A stretch of DNA of 64,000 nucleotides from Cyprinodon diabolis (taxonomy: Eukaryota > Chordata > Actinopteri > Cyprinodontiformes > Cyprinodontidae). Both the position numbers and the translations under genes were made by a program. Positions 54,688 to 64,000 of this stretch are shown one piece after another. The stretch covers positions 47,379,787 to 47,443,786 of the forward strand of contig CM060064.1 in assembly GCA_030533445.1 (NCBI GenBank). The letters are read 5' to 3'. Each line of letters starts with the position of its first letter. The first letter of the stretch is position 1. A model generated the notes under the pieces. The model did no database searches and was not told the origin of the DNA. It worked only from the letters and a program-made list of their open reading frames with translations.

Positions 54688-57600
54688 CTACAACTCATCC
54701 CCGACAACCGTCACATCCATGTTTTCTATATATTCCATAAAAGGACTCCAAATGTTTTGAAAAAGTGAAAGTTTCCCTTTTAAAATGAAAGTAATCTTTT
54801 CCATTGGTAATGTTGTGGATATTTCCTTAATCCAATTAATAAATTTTGGTTTACTGGTACTCTTCCATGAGAGTGCTATGACTCTTTTTGCCAGTAGTAG
54901 ACATAAATCCAAGGCAGTAATAATATTTTTGGACATATGATGTCTGTCAGGATATAAACCTAGAATGAACAATTTGGGGTCAAAAACTAGTTTTATACCC
55001 AGTATAGTCTCCAGAGCTTGTTTAATCTCCCTCCAGAATAGTTGAACTTTCTTGCATTTCCAGATGCAATGGAGGAATGTTCCCTTCTCTTCTCCACATC
55101 TAGTACACAGGTCTGGGATGGCACCATTGTACTTATTAAGCTTTTCTGGCGTCACATATGTTCTCATTAGCCAATTATATTGCAGTAATTTGAGGCGTGT
55201 ATTGGTAGTTCGCATTTGTGCTTCAGCACACACCTTCTCCCAGTCCTCTGATGGCAAGTTCTCCTGTAAATCCTCCTTCCAAGCATTGAACTTCCCTAAA
55301 GAAGACTCAGAGGATCCCTCCACTAACATGCTATATAGTTTGGAGATAATTCCTTTTCTACAGCAATCTTTTTTCATTTCAATTTCCAAGGTGGACAGCA
55401 GAGGAATGGATTCATGTTGATTTTGAGATAATCTAATAAAATTTCTCACCTGTAGATATTTAAAATAATGTTTACTTGGGATATCATACCTGGCCTTCAG
55501 CTCTTCAAATGACATCAAAACCCCATCCTCTGATTCCACAAGATCTCCTATTGTCTTTAAACCCTTTTCAGCCCATATCCTAAAACCAGGATCTGCCCTG
55601 CCTGGGGGAAAAAATTGGTTACCCCATATCGGACTGAGGCGTGACAAGGAGGAGTCACCTAAATACTTCTTAACCTGATACCAAACCAAGATCATATTTC
55701 TGACTATAGGGTTTTTTGTCTTTTTTTTCAGCATTCTGATTTTTGCTGAGTAAATGTACTGGGGTAGGGGAAGAGGTAAAGAACAGTTTTCAATATTCAC
55801 CCAAGGCAAGGGACATTTATCTTTAAAATAGTACATCATAGTCCTTAATTGAGCTGCCCAATAGTACCAAAGTGGATTGGGGCACCTGAGGCCTCCTCTA
55901 TCATACGGTAGGTACAAAAGTGTTAAGCGAAGTCTTGGTCGTCTACCATTCCACAGAAAGCGTATGAAAATGTTTTTTAGGGACGAAAATAAGTTTGCAG
56001 GAGGCGGCAATGGGATGTTCTGAAACAAATACAGAAGTCGGGGCATTATATTGGATTTAAGGGCATTGATTCGAGCTATAAGTGACAAGGGTAGACAGTT
56101 CCATCTGTCCACAGAGGCAGCAATTGAATCTATCATGGGGTTATAATTGGCTGCAACAATGTCATTTATATGTGGTACTATTCTAATCCCCAGATATGTA
56201 AAACAATCTACTTTTTTAAGTTGGAAAGGATTCCCAACACTATTTCTTTCTTCAGAATTAAGTAACATTAATGAAGACTTATCTTTATTTACTTTATATC
56301 CTGATATTCTTCCAAATGTGTTTATTAGATCTAGCAAGGCTGGAATAGAGTCTTTTAGTTTTTCCAAAAAAAGAATGACATCATCAGCAAATAGAGCAAT
56401 TCTATGTTCCTGTTGATTTATTGTCAAACCAGTTATGTTTTTATGAGACCGCACTGCAATGGCAAACGGTTCTATTGCTAGAATAAATAATAAAGGGGAT
56501 AAGGGGCACCCTTGTCTACAACCTCGTTTAATCTTAAATGATTTAGATATAACTCCATTTGTTACTATTTCAGCATAAGGCTCATTGTATAAAAGTTTAA
56601 CCCATCGACAGAAGTTGTCCCCACAGCCAAATCTTTTCAATATCTCAAATAAATATGGCCATTCAACTCTATCAAAGGCCTTTTCGGCATCCAATGATAG
56701 CAAAGCAGTGTCTGTTTTTTCTTCCATATTATAAATAATATCCAGTACTCGTCTCACATTATGAAATCCCTGTCTTCCTACAATAAACCCATTTTGATCA
56801 CAGGAAATTATTTCGGGCAATATTCTCTCCAATCTTCGAGCCAGAATTTTGCAAAGAATCTTTAAATCGACATTAAGAAGACCTATTGGTCTTAAATTTT
56901 CACACTTGTTGCAAGGTTTGCCAGGTTTGGGCAATAAAGTAATCAGGGCTCCTCTTAGTGAGGCAGGAAGGATTCCCTTTTCAAACGAGTCTAAATACAT
57001 GTCAAAAAGGGGGGCTAGCAATTTAGCTTTAAATTTCTTATAGAATTCTGTCGGCAGCCCATCTGGGCCTGGGGCTTTTCCTGTTTTCAAGTGATCTATT
57101 GCTATAGATATTTCCTCTTTAGTTATAGCTGCACTGAGATCTGTACTCATTAATTCAGAGATATTGGTCATTTGAAGGGTTTCTAAGAAAACATTTTGCT
57201 CTTGCTCCTTATGCATTATGTCTGAACTATATAATTTTTCAAAAAATACCTTAAAAATTTCATTGATTTCTAATGGATCTGTAATAATCTGTCCTTCGTT
57301 GTTTTCGACTGAAGTAATATTTTTCTCATTTTGTAATTGTTGAAGTCGCCAGGCTAATAATTTCCCAGGCTTTTCCCCTTGATCATAAAACGACTGCTTG
57401 AGACGCAAAAGTTGTGAGGCTGCTTTTGAGGCAGAAAGTTCATTATACTGAGTTCTTAGAATCAAAAGTTTTTTATGGGTATTTGGGCAAAGCGTTTGAT
57501 AGTAATCCCTCTCTAGCAGTTCAATCTCCGCTGCCAACTCTGTTGTTTTTTGATAAGTTAGTTTTGCCTTATAGCTCGTAAAGCTAATTATTTGACCCCT

Positions 57601-58494
57601 TATATAGGCCTTAAAGGCTTCCCACCTTGAAGAAGGTGGTGTTTCATCTGTATTAGTTTCAAAGTAGATGTTAATTTGATTATCTATGAAACGTATAAAT
57701 GCTGGGTCAATGAGCCATTTTTGTTTAAATCTCCACCTAGGAGGGTCTCTCCTTAGTCTTAAATCTTCATAAATAAGTGAATTTGGTGCATGGTCAGAAA
57801 TTAAGATGCTATCATATTGACAATCTCTTATTTTATGTCTCAAAATGGCAGAAATTAGAAAGTAATCGATACGTGAATATGATTTATGTGTATTTGAATA
57901 ACACGAGTATTTTAGACTCTTGGGATTCATATCCCTCCAAATATCCATCAGATTAAGTTCCTTCATAAAGTGTTGAATTGTTTGTCTACTTTTAGAGTGA
58001 GAATTGTCGGAACCTGAACTTCTGTCCAGTTCTGGGTTCATTGTGCAGTTAAAATCTCCTGCTATAATATAGCTGCCCGGCAAAGATGAAATTGTAAGGA
58101 AGAGATTTTGAAAAAACTTTGGGTCATCAACATTAGGGGCGTAAATATTTATCAGGTTTATTTTTTCTGCTATAAGTGTGCCCTGTAAAATAATGTACCT
58201 CCCAGCCTTGTCTTTAATAACCCTTGTCACATGGAATGGTATAGATTTATGAATCAAAATCATAACCCCTCTTGCTTGGGAAGTAAAGGAAGCTGAATGT
58301 ATACTGCCCTGCCACCTCCTGCCAATCCTCGCCTCCTGACCAGACAACAGGTGGGTTTCCTGAAATAATACAATATCGGAGTGCATAGATTTCACCCTGG
58401 TCATTATTTGTTTTACTTTTTTCAGTTTCTGTAGTCCCCTGCAGTTCCAAGAAGACACTTTAATTCTTAAACCACCAGACATACTGTGCAACAC
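54688..58494 (-). CDS. L1 ORF2 protein (endonuclease and reverse transcriptase), intact
   Basis: 1268 codons with no stop. AP-like endonuclease at about residues 10-240: SSWNCRGLQ, FQETH (E46), AGDFNC (D147), SRIDYFL and SDHAP (H235). Reverse transcriptase at about 470-740: GKAPGPDGLP, RPIGLLNVD, SLDAEKAFDRV (D602), RGCRQGCPLSPLLF and FADDVILF (D704, D705). A C-terminal Cys-His knuckle (CTRCGEEKGTFLHCIWKC) lies near residue 1120. All catalytic residues are present and there is no RNase H domain. The copy could be retrotransposition competent; that is inference. Confidence 0.95.
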   Translation of the reverse strand: MLHSMSGGLRIKVSSWNCRGLQKLKKVKQIMTRVKSMHSDIVLFQETHLLSGQEARIGRRWQGSIHSASFTSQARGVMILIHKSIPFHVTRVIKDKAGRYIILQGTLIAEKINLINIYAPNVDDPKFFQNLFLTISSLPGSYIIAGDFNCTMNPELDRSSGSDNSHSKSRQTIQHFMKELNLMDIWRDMNPKSLKYSCYSNTHKSYSRIDYFLISAILRHKIRDCQYDSILISDHAPNSLIYEDLRLRRDPPRWRFKQKWLIDPAFIRFIDNQINIYFETNTDETPPSSRWEAFKAYIRGQIISFTSYKAKLTYQKTTELAAEIELLERDYYQTLCPNTHKKLLILRTQYNELSASKAASQLLRLKQSFYDQGEKPGKLLAWRLQQLQNEKNITSVENNEGQIITDPLEINEIFKVFFEKLYSSDIMHKEQEQNVFLETLQMTNISELMSTDLSAAITKEEISIAIDHLKTGKAPGPDGLPTEFYKKFKAKLLAPLFDMYLDSFEKGILPASLRGALITLLPKPGKPCNKCENLRPIGLLNVDLKILCKILARRLERILPEIISCDQNGFIVGRQGFHNVRRVLDIIYNMEEKTDTALLSLDAEKAFDRVEWPYLFEILKRFGCGDNFCRWVKLLYNEPYAEIVTNGVISKSFKIKRGCRQGCPLSPLLFILAIEPFAIAVRSHKNITGLTINQQEHRIALFADDVILFLEKLKDSIPALLDLINTFGRISGYKVNKDKSSLMLLNSEERNSVGNPFQLKKVDCFTYLGIRIVPHINDIVAANYNPMIDSIAASVDRWNCLPLSLIARINALKSNIMPRLLYLFQNIPLPPPANLFSSLKNIFIRFLWNGRRPRLRLTLLYLPYDRGGLRCPNPLWYYWAAQLRTMMYYFKDKCPLPWVNIENCSLPLPLPQYIYSAKIRMLKKKTKNPIVRNMILVWYQVKKYLGDSSLSRLSPIWGNQFFPPGRADPGFRIWAEKGLKTIGDLVESEDGVLMSFEELKARYDIPSKHYFKYLQVRNFIRLSQNQHESIPLLSTLEIEMKKDCCRKGIISKLYSMLVEGSSESSLGKFNAWKEDLQENLPSEDWEKVCAEAQMRTTNTRLKLLQYNWLMRTYVTPEKLNKYNGAIPDLCTRCGEEKGTFLHCIWKCKKVQLFWREIKQALETILGIKLVFDPKLFILGLYPDRHHMSKNIITALDLCLLLAKRVIALSWKSTSKPKFINWIKEISTTLPMEKITFILKGKLSLFQNIWSPFMEYIENMDVTVVGDEL

Positions 58495-58935
58495 TTAATG
58501 GGCTTCCTAGTATTTTCAAATTGTTTAAAGACAAAGAAACCAGGATCATCTGGATGTTAAAAAATACATCCCTAATAAAAACGAACACTGAACAGTAAAC
58601 CCTTTTCGAAATTTGTTGCCCACCCTCCTCCCCCTTTAATAGTCTGGTACCCATCTAACAGCTGAAGGCTGCTCCACAAAACAGTGAGGATCAACCGACT
58701 GTGCCTGAATATTTCTCCTTCTTAACCCACCCCGCTACATAAGAGACTCGTTACTGATTGCGTCCAAAAAATAAGAAATCGGTAAATAAAAGTAAATTAT
58801 TGGCTATGAACCTCTGGGATGATAAAAATAAAAATAACAAACAGGTTTTTTATTCTTATTTATGTTACTTAACTTTAGGTACCGTAATTGTCCACCCCTG
58901 CTAATACGTTGCGATGTAATGGCACCGTCACTGTC

Positions 58936-59952
58936 TCATCCAGGTCCACTTTGTGCTTTCAGAGTCCTTACAAAGTTCTCTGCTTCAGCTGGCTGGTTAA
59001 AGATGCGAGACTGATCGTTGTGTGTCACAAGCAGTCTAGCAGGAGGAATCATGCCGTATCGTATCCCCATGGCCCGGAGTTGTTGTCTCACGCTGTCAAA
59101 CTCTTTCTGTTTTTTGTGCACACTGGCTGCAAGGTCCTCATAAAATCTGACCGGATGGTTCTTGAATAGGATCTGTCCCTTCGTCCTGGCGGCTCTTATC
59201 ACAGTTACTTTATCCCTGTAGTTTAAGAACTTCATAATAAGAGTCCTTGGTGCTGCGGTGTTTGATGTGCTTTTCTGACCGAGCCGGTGCGCTCTCTCCA
59301 GGGTCAGAGCGGTGCGTAACGGTGCCAGGTTCAGAGCCTCAGGTATCCACTTTTCCAGAAAGCCGCAGGCGTCCTCTCCCTCCGCGCCCTCGGGAAGGTT
59401 AACCAGTCTCAGGTTAGATCGTCGCGATCTGGTCTCCAAGTCCAACACTTTCCCTTCAAGCTCTTTATTTTTATTTTCAAGGATCTGGACCTTAGCTTGT
59501 AGACTGGTAACGTTATCCTCTGCTGCAGATATCCGCACTTCTGCCTCACCAATCCGCTCGGCGCACTCGTTAACATCTTTTTTAACACTCTCTATTGCTG
59601 ACAGAATCCCATCCAGTCTGGAGGAGAACTCTGATTTCAAATTTGCAATTGCAGCCAATATTATCTCTGAACCACTTTCAGTCATCATATTCTTCTCATT
59701 CGACTCGCTGTTTTCCTCCTCCATTAGTTCGCACGCAGTGGTATTAGCCTCGTTAGCTTCACAGCTAGCTTCAGAGCTCAACTTAGAAGCGAAGTTATAT
59801 AACTTCGATTGAGTCGGTTTGCTGGCGTGTTTACCGGGTTTCTTTTGTGAAAGAGGCATCACAGCTGTTTTAAATGTTGTTAAATATCCCTTGTAACGAG
59901 TATATTCCAGGATTTTACAGAAAGGTAGCGGAGCCGAAGCAATCACATCCAC
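58936..59952 (-). CDS. L1 ORF1 protein (RNA-binding chaperone)
   Basis: 338 codons from the first ATG; the Met at codon 32 (MPLSQKKPGKHASK, about 59859) is the more likely start. A Lys/Ser-rich N-terminus is followed by a coiled coil at about residues 105-180 (ILAAIANLKSEF through LENKNKELEGKVLDLE). Next comes an RRM-like block (RRSNLRLVNLPEGAEG, ALTLERAHRLG, RTLIMKFLNYRDKVTVIRAA) and a C-terminal domain (FYEDLAASVHKKQKEF). This is the standard L1 ORF1p layout: a trimeric RNA-binding partner of ORF2 in the RNP. Confidence 0.92.
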   Translation of the reverse strand: MDVIASAPLPFCKILEYTRYKGYLTTFKTAVMPLSQKKPGKHASKPTQSKLYNFASKLSSEASCEANEANTTACELMEEENSESNEKNMMTESGSEIILAAIANLKSEFSSRLDGILSAIESVKKDVNECAERIGEAEVRISAAEDNVTSLQAKVQILENKNKELEGKVLDLETRSRRSNLRLVNLPEGAEGEDACGFLEKWIPEALNLAPLRTALTLERAHRLGQKSTSNTAAPRTLIMKFLNYRDKVTVIRAARTKGQILFKNHPVRFYEDLAASVHKKQKEFDSVRQQLRAMGIRYGMIPPARLLVTHNDQSRIFNQPAEAENFVRTLKAQSGPG

Positions 59953-62900
59953 TCAGCAAGCCGCCATTACCGGACCGACCCAGAGTTCCTTTCTGATTTG
60001 GTATTAAATACTGACAGGGTCATCATAGCGGGAGATTTTAACATCCATGTTGACATTGAAGGCGATAGCTTAAGAGCAGCCTTTAATGCTATCTTAGACA
60101 CTATTGGCTTTGTTCAAAATGTGAATAGTCCCACACATTCTCATCTTCATACTTTGGATCTTGTGCTGACATACGGCATAGAATGTGAAGAAATAACAGT
60201 ATTTCCTCACAACCCTGTCCTCTCTGACCACTTTCTAATAACCTTCAGGATTACTTTAACAGAGTTCTCCTCCCCCAAAAGAAGGTTCAATTTTAGTAGA
60301 TCTTTATCAGATAGTGCAGTTATAAATTTTAAAGAATCTGCTTCACTTTCTCTCTCCTCTGTGTCGCTGAGCAGTGCTGCAGAGTGCAAAAGCATAGCTT
60401 ATTCCCCTTCACAGGTTGATGATTTTGTTGATGGGGTTGCTAGTTCTCTGCGTACTGCCTTAGACAACGCAGCTCCCTTGAAAATGAAAACCGTTGAAAA
60501 TAGAAAGCTTGCTCCTTGGTTTAATGCAGAGCTGCGTACTTTGAAGCAAAATGCTAGGAAACTGGAGAGAAAATATCGCTCCACAGGCCTGCGGGAGTCC
60601 TTCCTAGTCTGGAAAAATGGTTTACTGCTGTATAAGAGGACCCTTTGTAAAGCAAGAGCAGCATACTTCTCCTCATTAATAGAGGAGAATAAGAATAATC
60701 CTAGATTTCTTTTTAATACAGTTGCCAAACTCACCCAGAGCCATAGCTCTGTTGAACCGTCCATTCCACCTGCTCTTAGCAGCAATGATTTTATGGGAAT
60801 CTTTATAAATAAGATTGATCTTATTAAAAATAAGATCATAAGCACTCCTCTATCCGCGATTGTACCTGAGGTAGTCATGGAATCTGAACCGGGTTTAGAC
60901 TGCTTTGATCCAGTTGAACTTTCTGAATTAGCAAAATTATTGTCTTCATCTAAGCCTTCAACTTGTATGTTAGATCCAGTTCCAACCAGGTTATTTAAGG
61001 AGGTATTCCCTTTGATCTCCTCCTCCATTTTAGATGTGATTAATCTATCTCTGTTACAGGGATATGTACCTAAAGCTTTTAAGGTTGCTGTAATTAAACC
61101 TCTGCTTAAGAAACCGTCTCTTGACCCAGATGACTTGGTTAATTATAGACCTATATCCAATCTTCCTTTCTTATCCAAAATTCTTGAGAAAGTAGTTGCC
61201 AAACAAGTTTGCGACCACTTACACCATAATTAACTTTTTGAAGAGTTTCAGTCTGGCTTTAGAGCTCATCATAGCACTGAAACAGCTCTGGTGAAAGTCA
61301 CTAATGATATTCTCATGGCCTCAGATAATGGACTTGTATCTGTGCTCGTCCTGTTGGATCTTAGTGCTGCATTTGATACAGTTGACCATAATATTCTTTT
61401 AGAAAGACCTGAATATTTTGTTGGAATTAAAGGAACAGCACTAGACTGGTTTAAATCTTATCTATCTGATCGAATTCAGTTTGTTTATGTTAATGATAGA
61501 TCTTCAACACGCTCAAAGGTTACCTGTGGAGTACCACAGGGATCAGTGCTAGGACCAATTCTCTTTACTTTATACATGCTCCCAATTGGTAGAGTTATTA
61601 GACAGCATGGGGTTAATTTCCACTGTTATGCTGATGATACCCAGCTATATCTGTCTATAATCCAGATGAAGCTAACCCATTACATAGATTACAGGCATGT
61701 CTTGAAGACATAAAAACCTGGATGACTCTTAACTTTCTGCTTCTGAATGCAGACAAAACAGAAGTTATAGTCTTTGGACCAGAGTCTCTGAAAAAGAAGC
61801 TGATTAGCCAGTCACTTCATTTGGATGGGATTAAACTGATTTCAGATAATAAAGTAAAAAATCTTGGTGTTATTTTTGATCAGGACCTGTCATTTAAATC
61901 CCAGATCAAAGAGGTTTCTAGAATTTCCTTCTTTCATCTGAGGAATATTGCAAAAATTAGAAATCTCCTGTCCAGGGGTGATGCTGAGAAACTAGTCCAT
62001 GCATTTGTTACTTCAAGGCTGGACTATTGTAATTCTTTACTATCAGGAAGTCCACAAACTGTAGTTAAAAGCCTTCAGCTGATCCAAAATGCTGCAGCCA
62101 GAGTTCTGATGAAAATTAAAAAGAGAGATCATATCTCTCCTATCCTGGCTTCTCTTCATTGGCTTCCTGTTAAATCCAGAATAGAATTTAAAATCCTCCT
62201 TCTCACATATAAAGCCTTAAATGGCCAAGCTCCATCTGATATCAGAGATCTGATTGTTCCTTATGTTCCTAACAGAGCACTTCGCTCTCAATCTGCAGGT
62301 TTACTAGTGGTTCCTAGAATTTCTAAAAGTAGAATGGGAGGCAGATCTTTTAGTTATCAGGCTCCTCTCCTGTGGAACCAACTACCAGTTTTAGTCCGTG
62401 AGGCAGACACTCTGTCTACTTTTAAGGCTAGGCTTAAAACTTTCCTTTTTGATAAAGCTTATAGTTAGGGTGGCTCAGGTTATCCTGAGCTGTCTTTAAA
62501 GTTATGCTGCTATAGGCTTAGACTTTTGGAGGACATAGGGACCCCCATTTCATCTTTCTGCTTCATTCTCTCTCTGTTCTCCTATTCTGCAGAATCTGTT
62601 AGTTCAATCTCTAACGTTCTGCTCTCTCTGCTTTTCCTCAGAGTAGCTTTGCCTCGTCTGTTCCTGTTTGGCTGTGACATCATCCAGGAAAGAAACATCA
62701 GCTGTGCTGCTTCCATCAACACCCTTGTTTGTAGATGTTGAAGATTGGCCTGTTTTCCAGTGTGGTCCTGTTTCTCTGGCCGTGGCTGGGTGAATGTGCT
62801 CTCTTCATCCTCTGGCATGGGAGCTGCCTTGGAGCTCGTCTGCCTGGCTGTGTGTTTCCTGGACGGGGCCGCCTTTTACAGCTGCTTTTTGTATCTCTGC

Positions 62901-63205
62901 TTCTGTCTCCTTGAACCCCAGTGCGCCTCAGCAGATGGCCGCTCACACTGAGCCTGGTTCTGCTGGAGGTTTCTTCCTGTTAAAAGGGAGTTTTTCCTCT
63001 CTACTGTCGCTGCAAGCATGCTTAGTGTGAGGGATTGTATTTGAGTCAATGAGTCAATGCAATCAACTGGTTTTCCTTAGATAGAAAACTTTGTATCAAT
63101 TTGACTGTATGATCTGGTTGAACTGTAAAGTGCCTTGAGATGACATGTGTTGTGAATTTGGCGCTATATAAATAAACTGAATTGAATTGAATTGAATATT
63201 TGCTG

Positions 63206-64000
63206 CCAGGGGTGGATTTAGGAAATGTGGGGCCCTGGGCAAAGACAGGCAGGGGCCCCTCTGAATGGAGAAGACATAAAACAGCCCCATTCTCCAGATA
63301 GAGAAATGTTAATAGAATAGACATCCATTATCTGTTCTAGGTTGTGTCCCTCTCTTCTTGTCCCTTTTCTTCTTGTTTTCCTCTCTATGTTTTGTACTCA
63401 GCTGACTTTTCATGCTGTCTCTAAAGGAATGAAAGATTTTTTCCAAGCACTAAGCTCACTTAGCTGATTGCTCCTTCCTGTGTTTCCAAAAAGGCCAAAG
63501 TAAATAACCCAGTCCTTCTTTTCACTGTAGACAAGCCATGATCTGCTTATCTGTTCTCCATTTTTCATTTGGATGAAATAATAGCTGCATGAATCATGAC
63601 AGCAGACAAGATAGAGGAGAGCAGGAGGCGGGGTTACCAATCTACTTGCTCTGGAGAGCAGAGTTCGCTGCTTTTAGATGTTGTCTCCAAAGTCTCCAGT
63701 AGCAGAAAAAAGTCTCTAGATTTGGCGCTAGGAGCTTTTTAGAAATCAAAGTGCTAGAGGGGTCTGAAAAGTGGCTAAATATAGCGACTAAAGCGCTAAG
63801 TTGGCAACACTGCTCTTTGCATGGTTTGTTTTCAAATGGTTTGCTGCTGTCTGTTTGGACCTTTCTGAACATGTGCAGCAAATGGACTGATCCAATATGG
63901 TGGACACTGAAGGGGGGGGGGGCTGAGACACACTTAATATTATCAGCGTTCTGATGGCATTTTAGCCAAAGGATTTTTATCAAAAACATAATTTATGTGC
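63206..64000. mobile_element. Second copy of the 3196-3985 repeat, cut by the window edge
   Basis: From about 63325 (after GTTAATAGAATAGACATCC) this matches 3310-3985 with only a few differences, for example three extra G in a G run near 63913-63920. It follows directly after the L2 tail. Confidence 0.85.

Larger units (their letters stand above)
54284..59980 (-). mobile_element. L1-clade LINE, near full length, inserted in the L2 LINE
   Basis: 5.7 kb, flanked by the 14-base duplication CAGAGTTCCTTTCT (54270-54283 and 59981-59994). On the minus strand it starts GGTCGGTCCGGTAATGG and ends in AATAAAG, about 20 bases, then a short A tail. ORF1 and ORF2 are both open, with about 440 bases between them and about 400 bases of 3' UTR. 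The clean duplication and open frames suggest a recent insertion. Confidence 0.96.
52209..62468 (+). pseudogene. L2-type LINE ORF2 (endonuclease and reverse transcriptase), interrupted
   Basis: Four coding pieces. 52209-52502 holds the endonuclease start ([21 protein letters not shown]). 54119-54283 holds a middle part (TLYRPPGPYSEFLDEF). 59995-61713 holds IIAGDFNIHVD, SDHFL and the first RT blocks ([54 protein letters not shown]). 61722-62468 holds the RT thumb and C-terminus (LNADKTEVIVFGPE, SRLDYCNSLLSG, LHWLPV). Besides the two insertions there is an in-frame TAA at 61231 and a one-base loss near 61655-61665 just after the YADD box. Confidence 0.88.
51037..63196 (+). mobile_element. L2/Maui-like LINE broken by a Tc1 and an L1 insertion
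   Basis: The non-LTR element starts near 51037 and ends in a GAATT-type tail (GAATTGAATTGAATTGAAT) at 63196. Removing 52505-54118 and 54284-59994 restores continuity of the endonuclease region. ORF1 carries an SGNH-type esterase segment, and ORF2 carries an AP endonuclease and reverse transcriptase. Both ORFs have old lesions (see their entries), so this copy is dead. It sits upstream of the last visible collagen helix exon and is antisense to that gene. Confidence 0.9.

Overview
The window is vertebrate nuclear DNA, most likely from a teleost fish. It is AT-rich, intron-rich and packed with fish-type transposons: L2/Maui-like, L1 and other LINEs, Tc1, hAT MITEs and gypsy-like solo LTRs. There is no sign of bacterial gene organisation.

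One host gene can be read with confidence. It is the 3' half of a collagen VI alpha chain on the minus strand, running from about 50358 down to the stop codon at 11792-11794. Twenty exons splice in frame to 774 residues: 219 residues of Gly-X-Y helix (12 exons, 50358 to 25339), a cysteine linker that includes a 12-base microexon, two C-terminal von Willebrand A domains (C1 at 22984-23477, C2 at 17356-18009), an acidic linker (17044-17122 and 14369-14505) and a terminal Kunitz domain (11792-11964). Helix, two vWA domains and Kunitz, with no fibronectin III domain, fits the alpha-4(VI) type best. The N-terminal vWA domains and the start of the helix lie beyond the right edge.

The most striking feature is the intron between helix exons 47900-47962 and 30325-30387. 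It is about 17.5 kb, and about 99% of it (30460-47871) is one minisatellite of a 22-base unit, roughly 790 copies. The array has higher-order structure, with blocks recurring at about 4,041, 2,849, 4,200 and 927 bases. It begins 28 bases after the 5' splice site and stops about 72 bases before the next acceptor.

Upstream of the last visible helix exon lies a nested transposon complex (51037-63196). An L2-like LINE on the plus strand was broken by a Tc1 element (52505-54116, intact 346-codon transposase frame, identical-looking 202-base terminal repeats, TA duplication). It was also broken by an L1-clade LINE (54284-59980, minus strand, both ORFs open, 14-base target duplication). The remaining introns and the 3' flank hold solo LTRs with 5-base duplications, hAT-type MITEs with 8-base duplications, a MITE family with CACTGCAAAAA ends, LINE fragments, microsatellites, and an inverted pair of repeats that flanks the C1 exon.
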